Source of the DNA: Bacteroidota bacterium
GTDB lineage: Bacteria > Bacteroidota > Bacteroidia > Chitinophagales > JADJOU01
Direction: 5' to 3'
DNA length: 64,000 bases
NCBI GenBank assembly: GCA_016713645.1
Contig: JADJOU010000018.1
Span: forward strand, 35,608-99,607
Made by a program: the position numbers and the translations under genes. The notes under the pieces were generated by a model. That model was not told the origin of the DNA and did no database searches. It worked only from the letters and a program-made list of their open reading frames with translations. Shown here one piece after another: positions 1 to 8,141 of the stretch. Every line of letters begins with the position of its first letter. Position 1 is the stretch's first letter.

Positions 1-603
1 CTGTTTTCTCATTTCATTCAATGCTTTATATTCTGATTTTCGAAAGTTGTCTAGCCAAATATAGTTGGGACTGGAGTGAAATTGATTGGGGATTATATCC
101 AAAGCTGTCGGAAAGAAAACTCTTTTTTGATCAATTAGATTAGGGAAAAAGAGGCAATCAAATCCCCTATCCTATCCCAATAATTGTAAACACATTGGCA
201 GGCAATATCTGCAAACATGCTATATCTTTTTGCGTAGTGATTTTGATAGTTCGGATAAATCACCGTTCCGCCGGAACAGAATGCTTCTTTTAGCGGGTTA
301 TTTATATAAGGTCTGTAGAGGAACAAAGAAGAAGTATAGTAGAGAATCTCCTCAGAACAAAATAGAATATCATCTAAATTTTTCCAATAATTAAATTGAC
401 CGCTATATTTTATAGAGCACTTGCGTGTTGTATCTCCATACCATACTAGCAATTCTCGACCATTTAATTTAAACTCATTCTTGAGCCCACTTAGGCTTGT
501 AAGACTATGTTCTGCATAAATTCTCTGATGGAGTTGTTGATATTTCCATATTAAATCTTCTTGAGTTAATTCTATTTCATCTGTAATTTTTTGTAATTGA
601 CAT
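1..603 (-). CDS. HEPN-like hypothetical protein, frameshifted, 3' end beyond window
   Basis: The coding sequence reads from an ATG at 601-603 to the left edge if two homopolymer indels are corrected, in the T6 run at 587-592 and the A5 run at 146-150. Without correction only a 105-codon piece (135-452) is open. The reconstructed protein is about 195+ residues, soluble, with no signal peptide. It has a WYGD motif, a central aromatic-rich helix, and a WDRIGDLIASFFP segment that resembles the helix signature of HEPN proteins of the Cthe_2314/LA2681 type. That family resemblance is from memory of motif style and is uncertain. Many HEPN proteins are RNases or toxin partners, but no function is claimed. 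It sits in an AT-rich patch with an XRE regulator immediately upstream. Confidence 0.45.
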
Positions 604-703
604 ATTATGATTGTTAGATTTAATAACTAATTTAGAGAGAAAGGACAAAGCAAGAAAGATAATAAAGCTAAGAAAGGGACATCTTTCTTAACTTTATTAT
701 CAT

Positions 704-993
704 CTATTTTGTTAAAGAGTCAATCAGTATAGATTTTAAGGCAGAAGTTAAAGAGTTAAAAATATTGCGTATATCCAATGGAACATCTTCTTCAGATATT
801 GAAAAAAACAACAAATAAGAAATTGGAACATCAAGTGCTTTAGCAATACTTTCAATAGTATTTTTGTGTGGAAATGATGAATTGGTCTCAATCTGACTTA
901 ATGCATTCACAGAAAGATTGCATTTATCAGAGAGGTCTTTTTGACTTAATCTTTTTCTTTTCTAAGGGATTTAATTGCTGTTCCAATATTCAT
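704..993 (-). CDS. XRE-family helix-turn-helix regulator (one frameshift)
   Basis: The start ATG is at 991-993. A one-base indel in the T-rich run at 952-961 splits the frame. Correcting it joins the N-terminal MNIGTAIKSLRK to RLSQKDLSDKCNLSVNALSQ and then IETNSSFPHKNTIESIAKAL, a textbook HTH_3 (Cro/CI type) fold with recognition helix around SVNALSQIE. The tail of about 40 residues is short and uncharacterised. The length (about 96 aa) matches stand-alone XRE repressors. Its position just upstream of the HEPN-like gene on the same strand suggests a regulator of that gene, perhaps antitoxin-like, but this is inference. Confidence 0.7.
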
Positions 994-1007
994 AAAAGTA
1001 ATGTTTG

Positions 1008-1196
1008 TTATTCACCTATGTCAAAATCTAATAATTTTGAAATTGTTGTACCAAGTTGAAGAATTTTTAAAAATGTTATAATGAAGCTGTTGATATCATC
1101 TTTATCTTCTAATAGTTTGTCAATAAGTATTTGTTTATCAGAATCTTTGAGATTGCTTGTTTTAATGTTTTCTATTATTATGCTGTAGTTGTTCAT
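1008..1196 (-). CDS. small hypothetical protein
   Basis: This 62-codon reading frame is rich in Lys, Asp, Ile and Leu and has no signal peptide or recognisable motif. It lies 14 bp upstream of the XRE gene in the same direction, so it may be co-transcribed. The composition is as AT-rich as its neighbours. No family is recognised; it could be a chance frame in AT-rich DNA, although starting Met-Asn-Asn and filling most of the intergenic space argues for a real small gene. Confidence 0.4.
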   Translation of the reverse strand: MNNYSIIIENIKTSNLKDSDKQILIDKLLEDKDDINSFIITFLKILQLGTTISKLLDFDIGE

Positions 1197-1245
1197 TTTA
1201 GAGTTACTTTAAATAAAATAAATTAGTTAAAGCTTCTCTTATTAG

Positions 1246-1566
1246 TTAAGAGAAGCAGACCGATATACTGCTCTCTAAATCTTCATCTGCAGAGAAATTG
1301 TTGTAATGATTTTTAATAAACATTGATATTATTTTCTTATGCAAATTTTTAAAAATGTTGGGTAAACTAAATTTAAGTAGAATAAAAGACTTAACAGAAT
1401 TAAATGGAATGTTGCTATTAACTAACTCAACGATTCTAAGAAAATAATTGTCGATTAAGTTAACATCTATATTAGTAGAATAAATATTTTCTTCATTATA
1501 TTCTTCCGAATCATGTATGAATAATTTAAAAAAGTCAAACAATTGAGTTTTTCTTTCTTTAGACAA
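1246..1566 (-). CDS. hypothetical protein of the AT-rich patch
   Basis: This 106-codon frame overlaps the end of the upstream gene (1559-1816) by 8 bp, the usual geometry of translationally coupled genes. The product is predicted soluble and helical, rich in Ile/Asn/Phe/Lys, with several Phe-Phe-Lys and Lys-Asn-His clusters but no recognised domain. Its base composition is far more AT-rich than the recA region that follows, suggesting transferred DNA. Confidence 0.5.
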   Translation of the reverse strand: MSKERKTQLFDFFKLFIHDSEEYNEENIYSTNIDVNLIDNYFLRIVELVNSNIPFNSVKSFILLKFSLPNIFKNLHKKIISMFIKNHYNNFSADEDLESSISVCFS

Positions 1567-1816
1567 TGATTTTTTTAGTCTTTTTGACTTTGTTGAATAA
1601 TTCTTTTACCGAGTGAGAATAGGAGTATGAAATTACATTTAAATGATTTTGATCTAATAAAATTTGAGCATGATTTCTATTTAATGTATAACCTGCTTGT
1701 TTTAATATTACAACCAAATTTTCAGCCTTAACATTTAATTTATTAGCAAGCTTTAATAAACTAATTCTTCGTGAGATAAGTTTAAATTTTTCGTCATTGA
1801 TTCTCAAAATTTCCAT
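1559..1816 (-). CDS. small protein with an IF2_N-like domain
   Basis: The protein is about 85 residues starting MEILRINDEKFK. Its middle (SLLKLANKLNVKAENLVVIL followed by KQAGYTL) resembles the IF2_N helical domain found at the N-terminus of Bacteroidota initiation factor 2, in which a KVAKELNV segment is followed by FLxxKGY. A longer open frame starts at a GTG at 1858, but a good minus-7 promoter box (1835-1842) lies inside that extension, so the ATG at 1814-1816 is preferred. A stand-alone IF2_N-type domain is unusual. It may bind nucleic acid or a ribosomal partner, but function is unknown. It is the first gene of a likely minus-strand operon ending with the HEPN-like gene. Confidence 0.5.
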   Translation of the reverse strand: MEILRINDEKFKLISRRISLLKLANKLNVKAENLVVILKQAGYTLNRNHAQILLDQNHLNVISYSYSHSVKELFNKVKKTKKIIV

Positions 1817-1834
1817 CTTGTAACATTTATTATG

Positions 1835-1842
1835 CAAAGGTA
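1835..1842 (-). promoter_or_regulatory. minus-7 promoter box TACCTTTG
   Basis: Read on the minus strand the bases are TACCTTTG, matching the Bacteroidota sigma-ABfr consensus TAnnTTTG. A TTG lies about 15 bp upstream (1858-1860). Transcription would begin close to 1828, just ahead of the ATG at 1816. Confidence 0.5.
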
Positions 1843-1860
1843 ATAAATTTTTTTTCACAA

Positions 1861-2233
1861 TACAAGCAAAACTTGTATTTTTTTAAAATAATTGTCTTTA
1901 GCATGTATTTTGATTAAACAACAAATTGATTTATTATATAATGAATATTAAATGCGAGGCTTGTAAAAGAAGTTTTTGGGTTTATTTTTTTAGGAGTTAA
2001 ATTTTCAACTGTGGAGCTAGTTTAGAGATTTCATTATAGCTTGGATTTCTTTTTCTTACATTTTAATCTCGTTTTAGGGGTCATTTTTTTCAATAATTTA
2101 AGTAGCCAAAGGCATATTTTTATTTTTCTCCGAAACTTCTTGTATTCTTTTTAAATTTGTAGGGAAATAAATTTACAATCATCGATATCGGAAAATTAAA
2201 GAACAATCACCGGTATTTAAAAACCAAATCATT
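1861..2233. other. non-coding stretch upstream of recA
   Basis: This is a divergent intergenic region between the AT-rich minus-strand genes and recA. It holds a TAAATTTG (2152-2159, plus strand) matching TAnnTTTG, a plausible recA promoter 75 bp before the start codon, without a clear minus-33 TTTG at normal spacing. No RNA gene or repeat was recognised. A 19-codon frame with a CxxC pair begins near 1941 but is too short to call. Confidence 0.4.
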
Positions 2234-3262
2234 ATGAGCGAAGCAGCACAAAAACTCAAAGCACTCGAAAGCACTATTGGTGTATTAGAAAAAACGTACG
2301 GAAAAGGAACCGTAATGAGATTAGGCGATTCTAGAATCGTTGCCATGGACATCATCCCTACAGGGTCTATCGGCGTAGATATCTCCCTTGGGATAGGTGG
2401 ATTCCCTAGAGGAAGGGTCATAGAAATCTATGGACCGGAATCCTCTGGTAAAACAACTTTGGCAATACATGCCATTGCAGAAGCACAAAAGAAAGGTGGC
2501 CTTTGTGCCATTATCGATGCAGAACATGCGTTCGATAGAAACTATGCGGAGGCATTGGGTGTGGACATCAACAACCTATTCATCTCTCAGCCAGACAATG
2601 GCGAACAGGCATTGGAAATTGCCGATCATTTGATTCGCTCTGGAGCGATTGATGTTTGTGTAATTGACTCTGTGGCTGCCCTTGTTCCAAAGAGTGAATT
2701 AGAAGGCGAAATGGGCGATAGCAAAATGGGATTGCATGCAAGATTGATGAGTCAAGCCTTGAGAAAATTGACAGGAAGTATCAGTAAGACAAATGCTTGT
2801 TGTATTTTCATTAATCAATTGAGGGAAAAAATCGGTGTCGTTTTTGGAAACCCAGAGACAACAACCGGTGGAAACGCCCTTAAATTTTACGCTTCTGTGC
2901 GTATCGATATCAGAAGACAAGCTCAAATAAAAGACAAAGAGGGCAATGTAATTGGGAATAGAACCAAAGTAAAAGTGGTTAAAAACAAAGTAGCACCGCC
3001 TTTCAAGACGTGCGAATTTGATATCATGTACGGCCAAGGCATTTCTAAAGTAGGAGAAATAGTGGATTTCGGAACAGAATTGAGCATCATAGAAAAGAGT
3101 GGCTCATGGTATAGTTATGATGGCGCAAAGATTGGACAAGGAAGAGATTCTGTCTTGCAATTCTTGCATGACAATCCAGAAGTTGCCTTGATCATCGAAA
3201 CTAAAATCAAAGAGAAATTTGCAACCTTGGTTTCTAAGCCAGGTCCAGCAGATGAAGAATAA
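2234..3262 (+). CDS. recA: recombinase RecA
   Basis: RecA forms ATP-dependent filaments on single-stranded DNA for homologous recombination and SOS induction. The 342-residue protein has the usual length and all landmarks: Walker A GPESSGKT at residues 67-74, the catalytic Glu and Walker B (CVIDSVAALVPKSELEGEMG), the DNA-binding loop region with FINQLREKIGVVFGNPETTTGG, and an acidic C-terminal tail ending ADEE. The gene is intact. It stands alone as a single transcription unit, followed by a strong intrinsic terminator at 3284-3322. Base composition rises sharply to the genome norm at this gene compared with the AT-rich genes to its left. Confidence 0.98.
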   Translation: MSEAAQKLKALESTIGVLEKTYGKGTVMRLGDSRIVAMDIIPTGSIGVDISLGIGGFPRGRVIEIYGPESSGKTTLAIHAIAEAQKKGGLCAIIDAEHAFDRNYAEALGVDINNLFISQPDNGEQALEIADHLIRSGAIDVCVIDSVAALVPKSELEGEMGDSKMGLHARLMSQALRKLTGSISKTNACCIFINQLREKIGVVFGNPETTTGGNALKFYASVRIDIRRQAQIKDKEGNVIGNRTKVKVVKNKVAPPFKTCEFDIMYGQGISKVGEIVDFGTELSIIEKSGSWYSYDGAKIGQGRDSVLQFLHDNPEVALIIETKIKEKFATLVSKPGPADEE

Positions 3263-3283
3263 CCATCATTAGGACTTAATATT

Positions 3284-3322
3284 AACCCTTGTATAGCGAT
3301 TTAAAGCATACAAGGGTTTTTT
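3284..3322 (+). terminator. rho-independent terminator of recA
   Basis: An 11-bp perfect stem, AACCCTTGTAT (3284-3294) with ATACAAGGGTT (3308-3318), has a 13-nt loop and runs into T6 (3317-3322). It lies 22 bp after the recA stop codon. Confidence 0.85.
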
Positions 3323-3353
3323 ATTTGGTTAAATATCTGATTAGAATAAAATG

Positions 3354-3385
3354 TTTGGCAAAATACATGAAATCCTTTATATTTG
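3354..3385 (+). promoter_or_regulatory. promoter of the STAS-rnz pair
   Basis: TTTG at 3354-3357, a 20-bp spacer and TATATTTG at 3378-3385 match the Bacteroidota TTTG / TAnnTTTG promoter. The predicted transcription start is near 3392, leaving a leader of about 28 nt before the ATG at 3420. Confidence 0.6.
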
Positions 3386-3419
3386 TTTGAAACAAGAGGA
3401 TTAACGAAAATACAATCTT

Positions 3420-3809
3420 ATGGATTTTACGCATCAAAAACACAACCGCTATTCTGTTCTTACCATCGATGAGACGAATATAGACAATATCAAAGCATCT
3501 GAATTGAAATCAGAAATCATCTTACTCAATGCAGAGGGGATAAAGAATATCATCTTGGATATGGAGAAAGTGAAATTTATCGATTCTTCGGGATTAGGTG
3601 CTATATTGATTGGCGATAGAGAGTGCAAGAAATCTAGGGGGACATTCGTTGTAACCAATCCGAGCAAACAAGTTTTTCAATTGATCAAAATTTCGCAACT
3701 GCATAATATTTTAAATATAATACCCACATTAAAGGAATCGATAGATTTTGTCTTACTCGAGGAGTTAGAGAGAGATTTGCGAGCGGAAAATGTCGGGCAT
3801 AGTGAGTAA
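3420..3809 (+). CDS. STAS-domain anti-sigma factor antagonist
   Basis: The 129-residue protein is essentially one STAS domain, the fold of SpoIIAA-type anti-sigma antagonists. The signature segment KVKFIDSSGLGAILIGDREC carries the Ser-Ser-Gly that is the usual phosphorylation and partner-binding site. Such proteins bind or release serine kinases that control regulators, but no partner kinase is encoded nearby. The frame overlaps the next gene (rnz) by 20 bp, so the two are translationally coupled, an arrangement frequent in this phylum. The C-terminal 20 residues (LEELERDLRAENVGHSE) extend beyond the domain and reflect that overlap. Confidence 0.85.
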   Translation: MDFTHQKHNRYSVLTIDETNIDNIKASELKSEIILLNAEGIKNIILDMEKVKFIDSSGLGAILIGDRECKKSRGTFVVTNPSKQVFQLIKISQLHNILNIIPTLKESIDFVLLEELERDLRAENVGHSE

Positions 3810-4731
3810 TTTCGAATTGACCATACTCGGATGTAATAGTGCCATTCAGGCATTTGGACGGCATCCCACTAGTCAGGTTTTTTCAGCCTACAACCAACTC
3901 TATCTAATAGATTGCGGAGAGGGGACCCAATTTCAATTGGATAAATTCCATATTAAGAAAAGTCGGATCAACCAGATTTTTATCAGTCATCTGCACGGCG
4001 ATCACTATTATGGTTTAATGGGTTTGTTGAGTTCTTATAGATTGCACGGTCGCACCGAGCCTTTGCAAGTGTTCTGTCCAATCGGCACCAAAGAAATTGT
4101 CGAAGTAAATTTAAAGCACTCGAAGGGCCAATTTGTCTATCCCATTGAATTTTACGAGATTGAGGATAAGCCCTCTCATAAGATATTTGAAGATAAATAT
4201 ATCGAAGTGCATACCATCCCATTGAATCATAAAATTGCGACAACGGGATTTTTATTTGTGGAAAAACCGCGCGAGCGCAACTTTATCAAAGAGAAAATTG
4301 AAGAACACCAAATTCCCAATGAAGCAATCAATCTGATTAAAGAGGGAAATGATTTTATTGGATTAGACGGGAAAGTCATTCCGTATACCGAACTAACCAC
4401 AGCACCACATCCACAGCGCAAATATGCCTATTGCAGCGATACCATTTATGATGAATCAATCCTTCCAATTATTCAAGGAGTAGATTTATTGTATCACGAA
4501 GCGACCTATTTGCATTCGGAGGAATTGAAAGCGCAACAGTATTGGCATAGCACGGCGAAACAAGCAGCTACGATTGCTATGAAGGCAAATGCGCAATCTT
4601 TGATGATTGGCCATTATTCTTCGAGATATGATAATTTAGATGAATTGTTGAATGAGGCAAAGTCTGTTTTTAGCAATTCTATGTTGGCCATTGAAGGAAG
4701 GACGACAGAAGTAAGCCCCACAGCCCCCTAA
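3790..4731 (+). CDS. rnz: ribonuclease Z
   Basis: RNase Z is the metallo-beta-lactamase-fold endonuclease that trims tRNA 3' ends. The hallmark SHLHGDH zinc motif is at residues 66-72. Further zinc ligands include the His in TIPLNHK, the Asp in CSDT and the His in GHYS near the end. At 313 aa it is of normal length. The start ATG lies inside the preceding STAS gene. The last residues (SPTAP) and the TAA stop (4729-4731) are contributed by the first unit of a tandem intergenic repeat, so the native 3' end of the gene has probably been replaced by repeat sequence. Confidence 0.95.
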   Translation: MSGIVSNFELTILGCNSAIQAFGRHPTSQVFSAYNQLYLIDCGEGTQFQLDKFHIKKSRINQIFISHLHGDHYYGLMGLLSSYRLHGRTEPLQVFCPIGTKEIVEVNLKHSKGQFVYPIEFYEIEDKPSHKIFEDKYIEVHTIPLNHKIATTGFLFVEKPRERNFIKEKIEEHQIPNEAINLIKEGNDFIGLDGKVIPYTELTTAPHPQRKYAYCSDTIYDESILPIIQGVDLLYHEATYLHSEELKAQQYWHSTAKQAATIAMKANAQSLMIGHYSSRYDNLDELLNEAKSVFSNSMLAIEGRTTEVSPTAP

Positions 4732-4859
4732 CCCCCGAAGGGGGAATTGCTGACGCATGGTGGTTTGCATGCGATGATTAATTCTAGTACAATGCTTCGT
4801 CGAAATGCGCCAGACACCTGACCCCAAAAACCAGACCCCATTTAATGAGTGATTAAGCC

Positions 4860-4868
4860 CCTAACCCC
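4860..4868. repeat. left copy of IS target-site duplication
   Basis: CCTAACCCC directly abuts the left inverted repeat; the identical nonamer follows the right inverted repeat at 6296-6304. Confidence 0.85.
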
Positions 4869-4947
4869 CAATGTCGTTAAGTTAAGGAATTTCTGATTCT
4901 CATACCCAAAAACTCAATTAATAGGAAGTCAAAAAGTAAAAAATTAG

Positions 4948-4955
4948 TACCTTCG
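4948..4955 (+). promoter_or_regulatory. putative transposase promoter box TACCTTCG
   Basis: TACCTTCG differs from TAnnTTTG by one base; the TTCG form also precedes other genes in this window (polA, asd). Transcription would start near 4962, upstream of the hairpin at 4972-4994. Confidence 0.4.
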
Positions 4956-4971
4956 CTTTGTAATTCAGTTG

Positions 4972-5002
4972 AAGCCCAATTTATAAAAGGGCTTTTTTTT
5001 TT
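4972..5002 (+). terminator. hairpin plus T-run ahead of the transposase
   Basis: AAGCCC (4972-4977) pairs with GGGCTT (4989-4994), followed by a T-run to 5002. It lies between the putative IS promoter and the transposase start, so it may act as an attenuator or stop transcription entering the IS from outside. Confidence 0.55.
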
Positions 5003-5024
5003 CTCACAAAAAAACGCATTAATA

Positions 5025-6282
5025 ATGAAGCGTTTATAGAGAAATTTTAAGTCAAAGCCTCAAGATTTTAGTAGAGACAGAAAGTTAGAATTCCAACATC
5101 TAATATTAGCAATAATGTCTTTTAGTAAATCTAGCGTTCAAGTGGAGCTTGACAGATTTTTAAAATCACTTAAAGAGTCGCCCTTTTCTTTTGAAACAAT
5201 AAGTAGAAGTGCTTTTACTCAGTCTCGAAAAAAATTACACCCATCAGCTTTTATTGAATTGGCAAGCGAGCAATTAAATTCTTTTCAGTCCAAAGCACCC
5301 AACAAGAAAACATGGAAAGGTTATAGACCTATTGCAATTGATGGTAGTACATTAAATTTACCCAATAGTAGTGAAATAAAGAATCACTTTGGATCAACTT
5401 GCAATCAGTTTGAAGAAATGAGTCTTGCAAAATGTTCATTTGCTTATGATGTTTGCAATGAATTGATAATAGATGCGCGCATTTCATCTTATAAAAGTTG
5501 TGAAAAGGACTTAGCCGTTGAGCATCTATCTAAATTAAATCCATTATCTGATATTTTGATTTTCGATAGAGGATATCCAGCATTGTGGCTGATGGGTTTA
5601 CTTCAATTAAAAGGATTTAAGTTTTGTTTCCCGTCTAAGTTCTGCCTGGAAAGATGCTTTAGCCATGAGCAAGAGCGCAGGTGATGATATTAATTGGGTA
5701 AGTACAAGAAGATCAAAAAAAGATTTAGGGAAACTGTTGAAATTTAATATTCCAAATTCAATTGAAGGGTTGAGATTAGTAAAAATACAATTGCCTACTG
5801 GAGAAATGGAAATCTTAGCTACTAATATTTTAGATCGAGAAATCTTTGATATTCAAACTATGAAATCACTTTATAACCTAAGATGGGGAGTAGAAGAAGC
5901 TTATAAAGCATTCAAGAAATCCATACATATTGAACATTTTACAGGCAAGTCGGTGAGAGCAATAGAACAAGAATTTTATTCAAAAATATTCATGCTGAAC
6001 ATTGCTTCAATGATAAGAACTCAATACATCGATTCTCAGAAAAAACATAAAAAAGGTTCCCAATACGAGCAAAAAGTGAATAAAACACAGGTATTAGCGA
6101 AAGTTAAGGATTTTCTAACAAAGCTAATTTACTCAAGTGAAATTTTGAAAATTTTACACCAAATGAAAGGAATGCTAGACAAATGTTTTGATATAATTCG
6201 ACCCAATAGGACATTTAAACGGCACAATGTAACAAGCAGGCGACGAATGAAATCAATGAACTACAAAGGGAGTTTAGCTTAA
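5025..6282 (+). pseudogene. IS4-family transposase, in-frame stop and frameshift
   Basis: The reading frame starts at ATG 5025-5027, meets TAG at 5037-5039, and continues in the same frame through 5115 (KPQDFSRDRKLEFQ is typical IS4 N-terminal sequence). A one-base surplus in CCC at 5630-5632 then shifts the frame; the rest is read to 6282. DDE residues are visible: the first Asp in PIAIDGSTLN, the second in ILIFDRGYP, and the Glu in YNLRWGVEEAYKAFK, which fits the IS4 Y-x2-R-x3-E-x6-K signature. Corrected length is about 415 residues, normal for the family. It could be inactive, or the lesions could be consensus errors like those seen elsewhere in the window. Confidence 0.85.
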
Positions 6283-6295
6283 CTTAACGACATTG

Positions 6296-6304
6296 CCTAA
6301 CCCC
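6296..6304. repeat. right copy of IS target-site duplication
   Basis: CCTAACCCC directly follows the right inverted repeat; it matches 4860-4868 exactly. Confidence 0.85.
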
Positions 6305-6779
6305 GAAGAGAATTGCTGACGCTTGATGGTTTGCACGCGATGATTAATTCTAGTGCAATGCTTCGTCGAAATGCGCCAGACACCAGACCCCCAAAACCAG
6401 ACCCCATTTAATGAGTGATTAAGCCCTCTAACCCCGAAGGGGGAATTGCTGACGCATGTTGGTTTGCACGCGATAATTAATTCTAGTGCAATGCTTCGTC
6501 GAAATGCGCCAGACACCAGACCCCATTTAATGAATGATTAAGCCCTCTAACCCCGAAGGGGGAATTGCTGACGCATGGTGGTTTGCACGCGATAATTAAT
6601 TCAATCGCAACGCATCAGACGAAATGCCCAAACTCCAAACACCAGACTCCAGAACCCACCCCCAAGGGTTCTTCATACTTTTTAACTCGCGACAAACAAT
6701 ATTTCTATAATTTCGCACCCTCGCAGGAATTTAACCTGTACGAGTAAGAACATTTATCAATTAACATTTAAATTATTCT

Positions 6780-8065
6780 ATGTCAGCAATTATTGATGTC
6801 AAAGCCCGTCAAATTTTAGATTCAAGAGGAAATCCTACAGTAGAAGTAGATATATATACGGAAAGTGGAAAAATCGGTCGTGCAGCAGTGCCATCAGGGG
6901 CATCAACAGGAGCGCACGAGGCTGTTGAAATGCGCGATGGAGATAAAAAAATCTACATGGGCAAAGGCGTTTTGAAGGCAGTCAACCATGTGAATGATGA
7001 TATTTTAAAAGAAATCATTGGCTATGATGTTTTCGAACAAAATTTGATTGATAAAATACTGTGCGAGATTGATGGAACACCCAATAAGAAAAAGTTGGGG
7101 GCTAACGCCATCTTAGGCGTATCCATTGCTGTCGCAAAAGCCGCTGCGCAAGAATTGAAACAACCCCTCTATCGATATGTAGGAGGTGTGAGTGCGAATA
7201 CCTTGCCTATTCCGATGATGAATATCCTCAATGGTGGAGCACATGCAGATAACTCCATCGATTTCCAAGAATTTATGGTTATGCCTACAGGCGCAGATAC
7301 ATTCAGCGAGGCATTGCGCATGGGGGTGGAGATATTCCATCACCTGAAGAATGTATTGAAGAAGAAAGGTTATAGCACCAATGTGGGTGATGAGGGCGGA
7401 TTTGCTCCAAATATAAAATCAAATGAAGAGGCGATTGAAATCGTATTGAAATCTATTGAAGAAGCAGGATATAAGCCAGGTCAAGATGTTTTCATCGCTT
7501 TGGATGTAGCAAGCACTGAGATGTGGAATGAAAAAGAGAGTTTATATGTATTCCATAAATCGAGCGGCAAAAAGATGAATAGTGCAGAGATGGTAGATTA
7601 TTGGGCTTCTTGGTGCAAGAAATATCCGATCATCTCTATTGAGGATGGAATGGCAGAGGACGATTGGAGCGGATGGAAAGCCATGACAGATAAGTTGGGC
7701 AAGCAAATTCAAATCGTGGGAGATGATTTATTTGTAACCAATGTAAATCGATTGAAGAAAGGGCATTGAGACCAATACGGCGAATTCTATTTTGGTAAAA
7801 ATCAATCAAATCGGTTCTCTGACAGAAACAATTGCTGCGGTGGATTTAGCACATAGAAATAATTATACCTCTGTGATGAGCCATAGAAGCGGAGACAGAA
7901 GATACTACTATTGCAGATTTAGCCGTGGCATTGAATTGCGGACAGATCAAAACAGGTTCGGCATCACGTTCAGATAGAATGGCGAAGTACAATCAATTGC
8001 TCCGAATAGAAGAGGAATTGGGCGATGTAGCATATTATCCAGGAAGAAGTTTTAAGTATAAATAA
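6780..8065 (+). CDS. eno: enolase (two frameshifts)
   Basis: Enolase converts 2-phosphoglycerate to phosphoenolpyruvate in glycolysis. The N-terminal part shows AIIDVKARQILDSRGNPTVE, the middle NVGDEGGFAPNIKSNEEAIE, and the metal ligands lie in SIEDGMAEDDW and VGDDLFVTN. A surplus base in GGG at 7761-7763 and an indel near 7891-7898 (within the conserved SHRSGETEDT region) break the frame. After correction it continues IADLAVALNCGQIKTGSASR to a stop at 8063-8065, giving a normal length near 428 aa. Because the enzyme is essential to glycolysis, sequencing error is likelier than real inactivation. A weak TAATTTCG box lies at 6708-6715. rsmA follows. Confidence 0.93.
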
Positions 8066-8141
8066 TAGCGTTCATTGAATTTATTTCAATAGGCTATTTA
8101 CAAATTCATCTATTATCAGAGATCAGCATTCACTGCATACT

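Larger units (their letters stand above)
4869..6295 (+). mobile_element. IS4-family insertion sequence, 1427 bp
   Basis: The ends are perfect 18-bp inverted repeats: CAATGTCGTTAAGTTAAG at 4869-4886 and its reverse complement at 6278-6295. The nine bases CCTAACCCC flank both ends (4860-4868 and 6296-6304), a clean target-site duplication cut from the C-rich core of a tandem repeat unit. Inside is one transposase gene with the IS4 YREK signature, currently broken by an in-frame stop and a frameshift. A promoter-like box and a hairpin with a T-run precede the gene. Confidence 0.9.
4718..6670. repeat. four-unit tandem repeat array, interrupted by an IS element
   Basis: Four related units of about 119-133 bp run in tandem if the IS is removed. 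They begin near 4718, 4855 (continuing at 6296), 6421 and 6540. Each starts with a palindromic core CCCCTAACCCCCGAAGGGGG, then GAATTGCTGACGCATGGTGG, a GATTAATTC segment, and in the first three units ATGCTTCGTCGAAATGCGCC and a tail CCAGACCCCATTTAATGAGT. The last unit diverges after its midpoint. The C5-GAA-G5 core would form a small hairpin in RNA. The array fills the space between rnz and eno and contains no believable gene apart from the IS. Confidence 0.85.

Noticed and set aside
1941..2000. A 19-codon frame with a CxxC pair (MNIKCEACKRSFWVYFF)
   Set aside because: Very short and unsupported; AT-rich DNA readily gives such frames.
4718..6670. The tandem repeats as a CRISPR array
   Set aside because: Units are over 110 bp, contiguous without spacers, and no cas gene is present.
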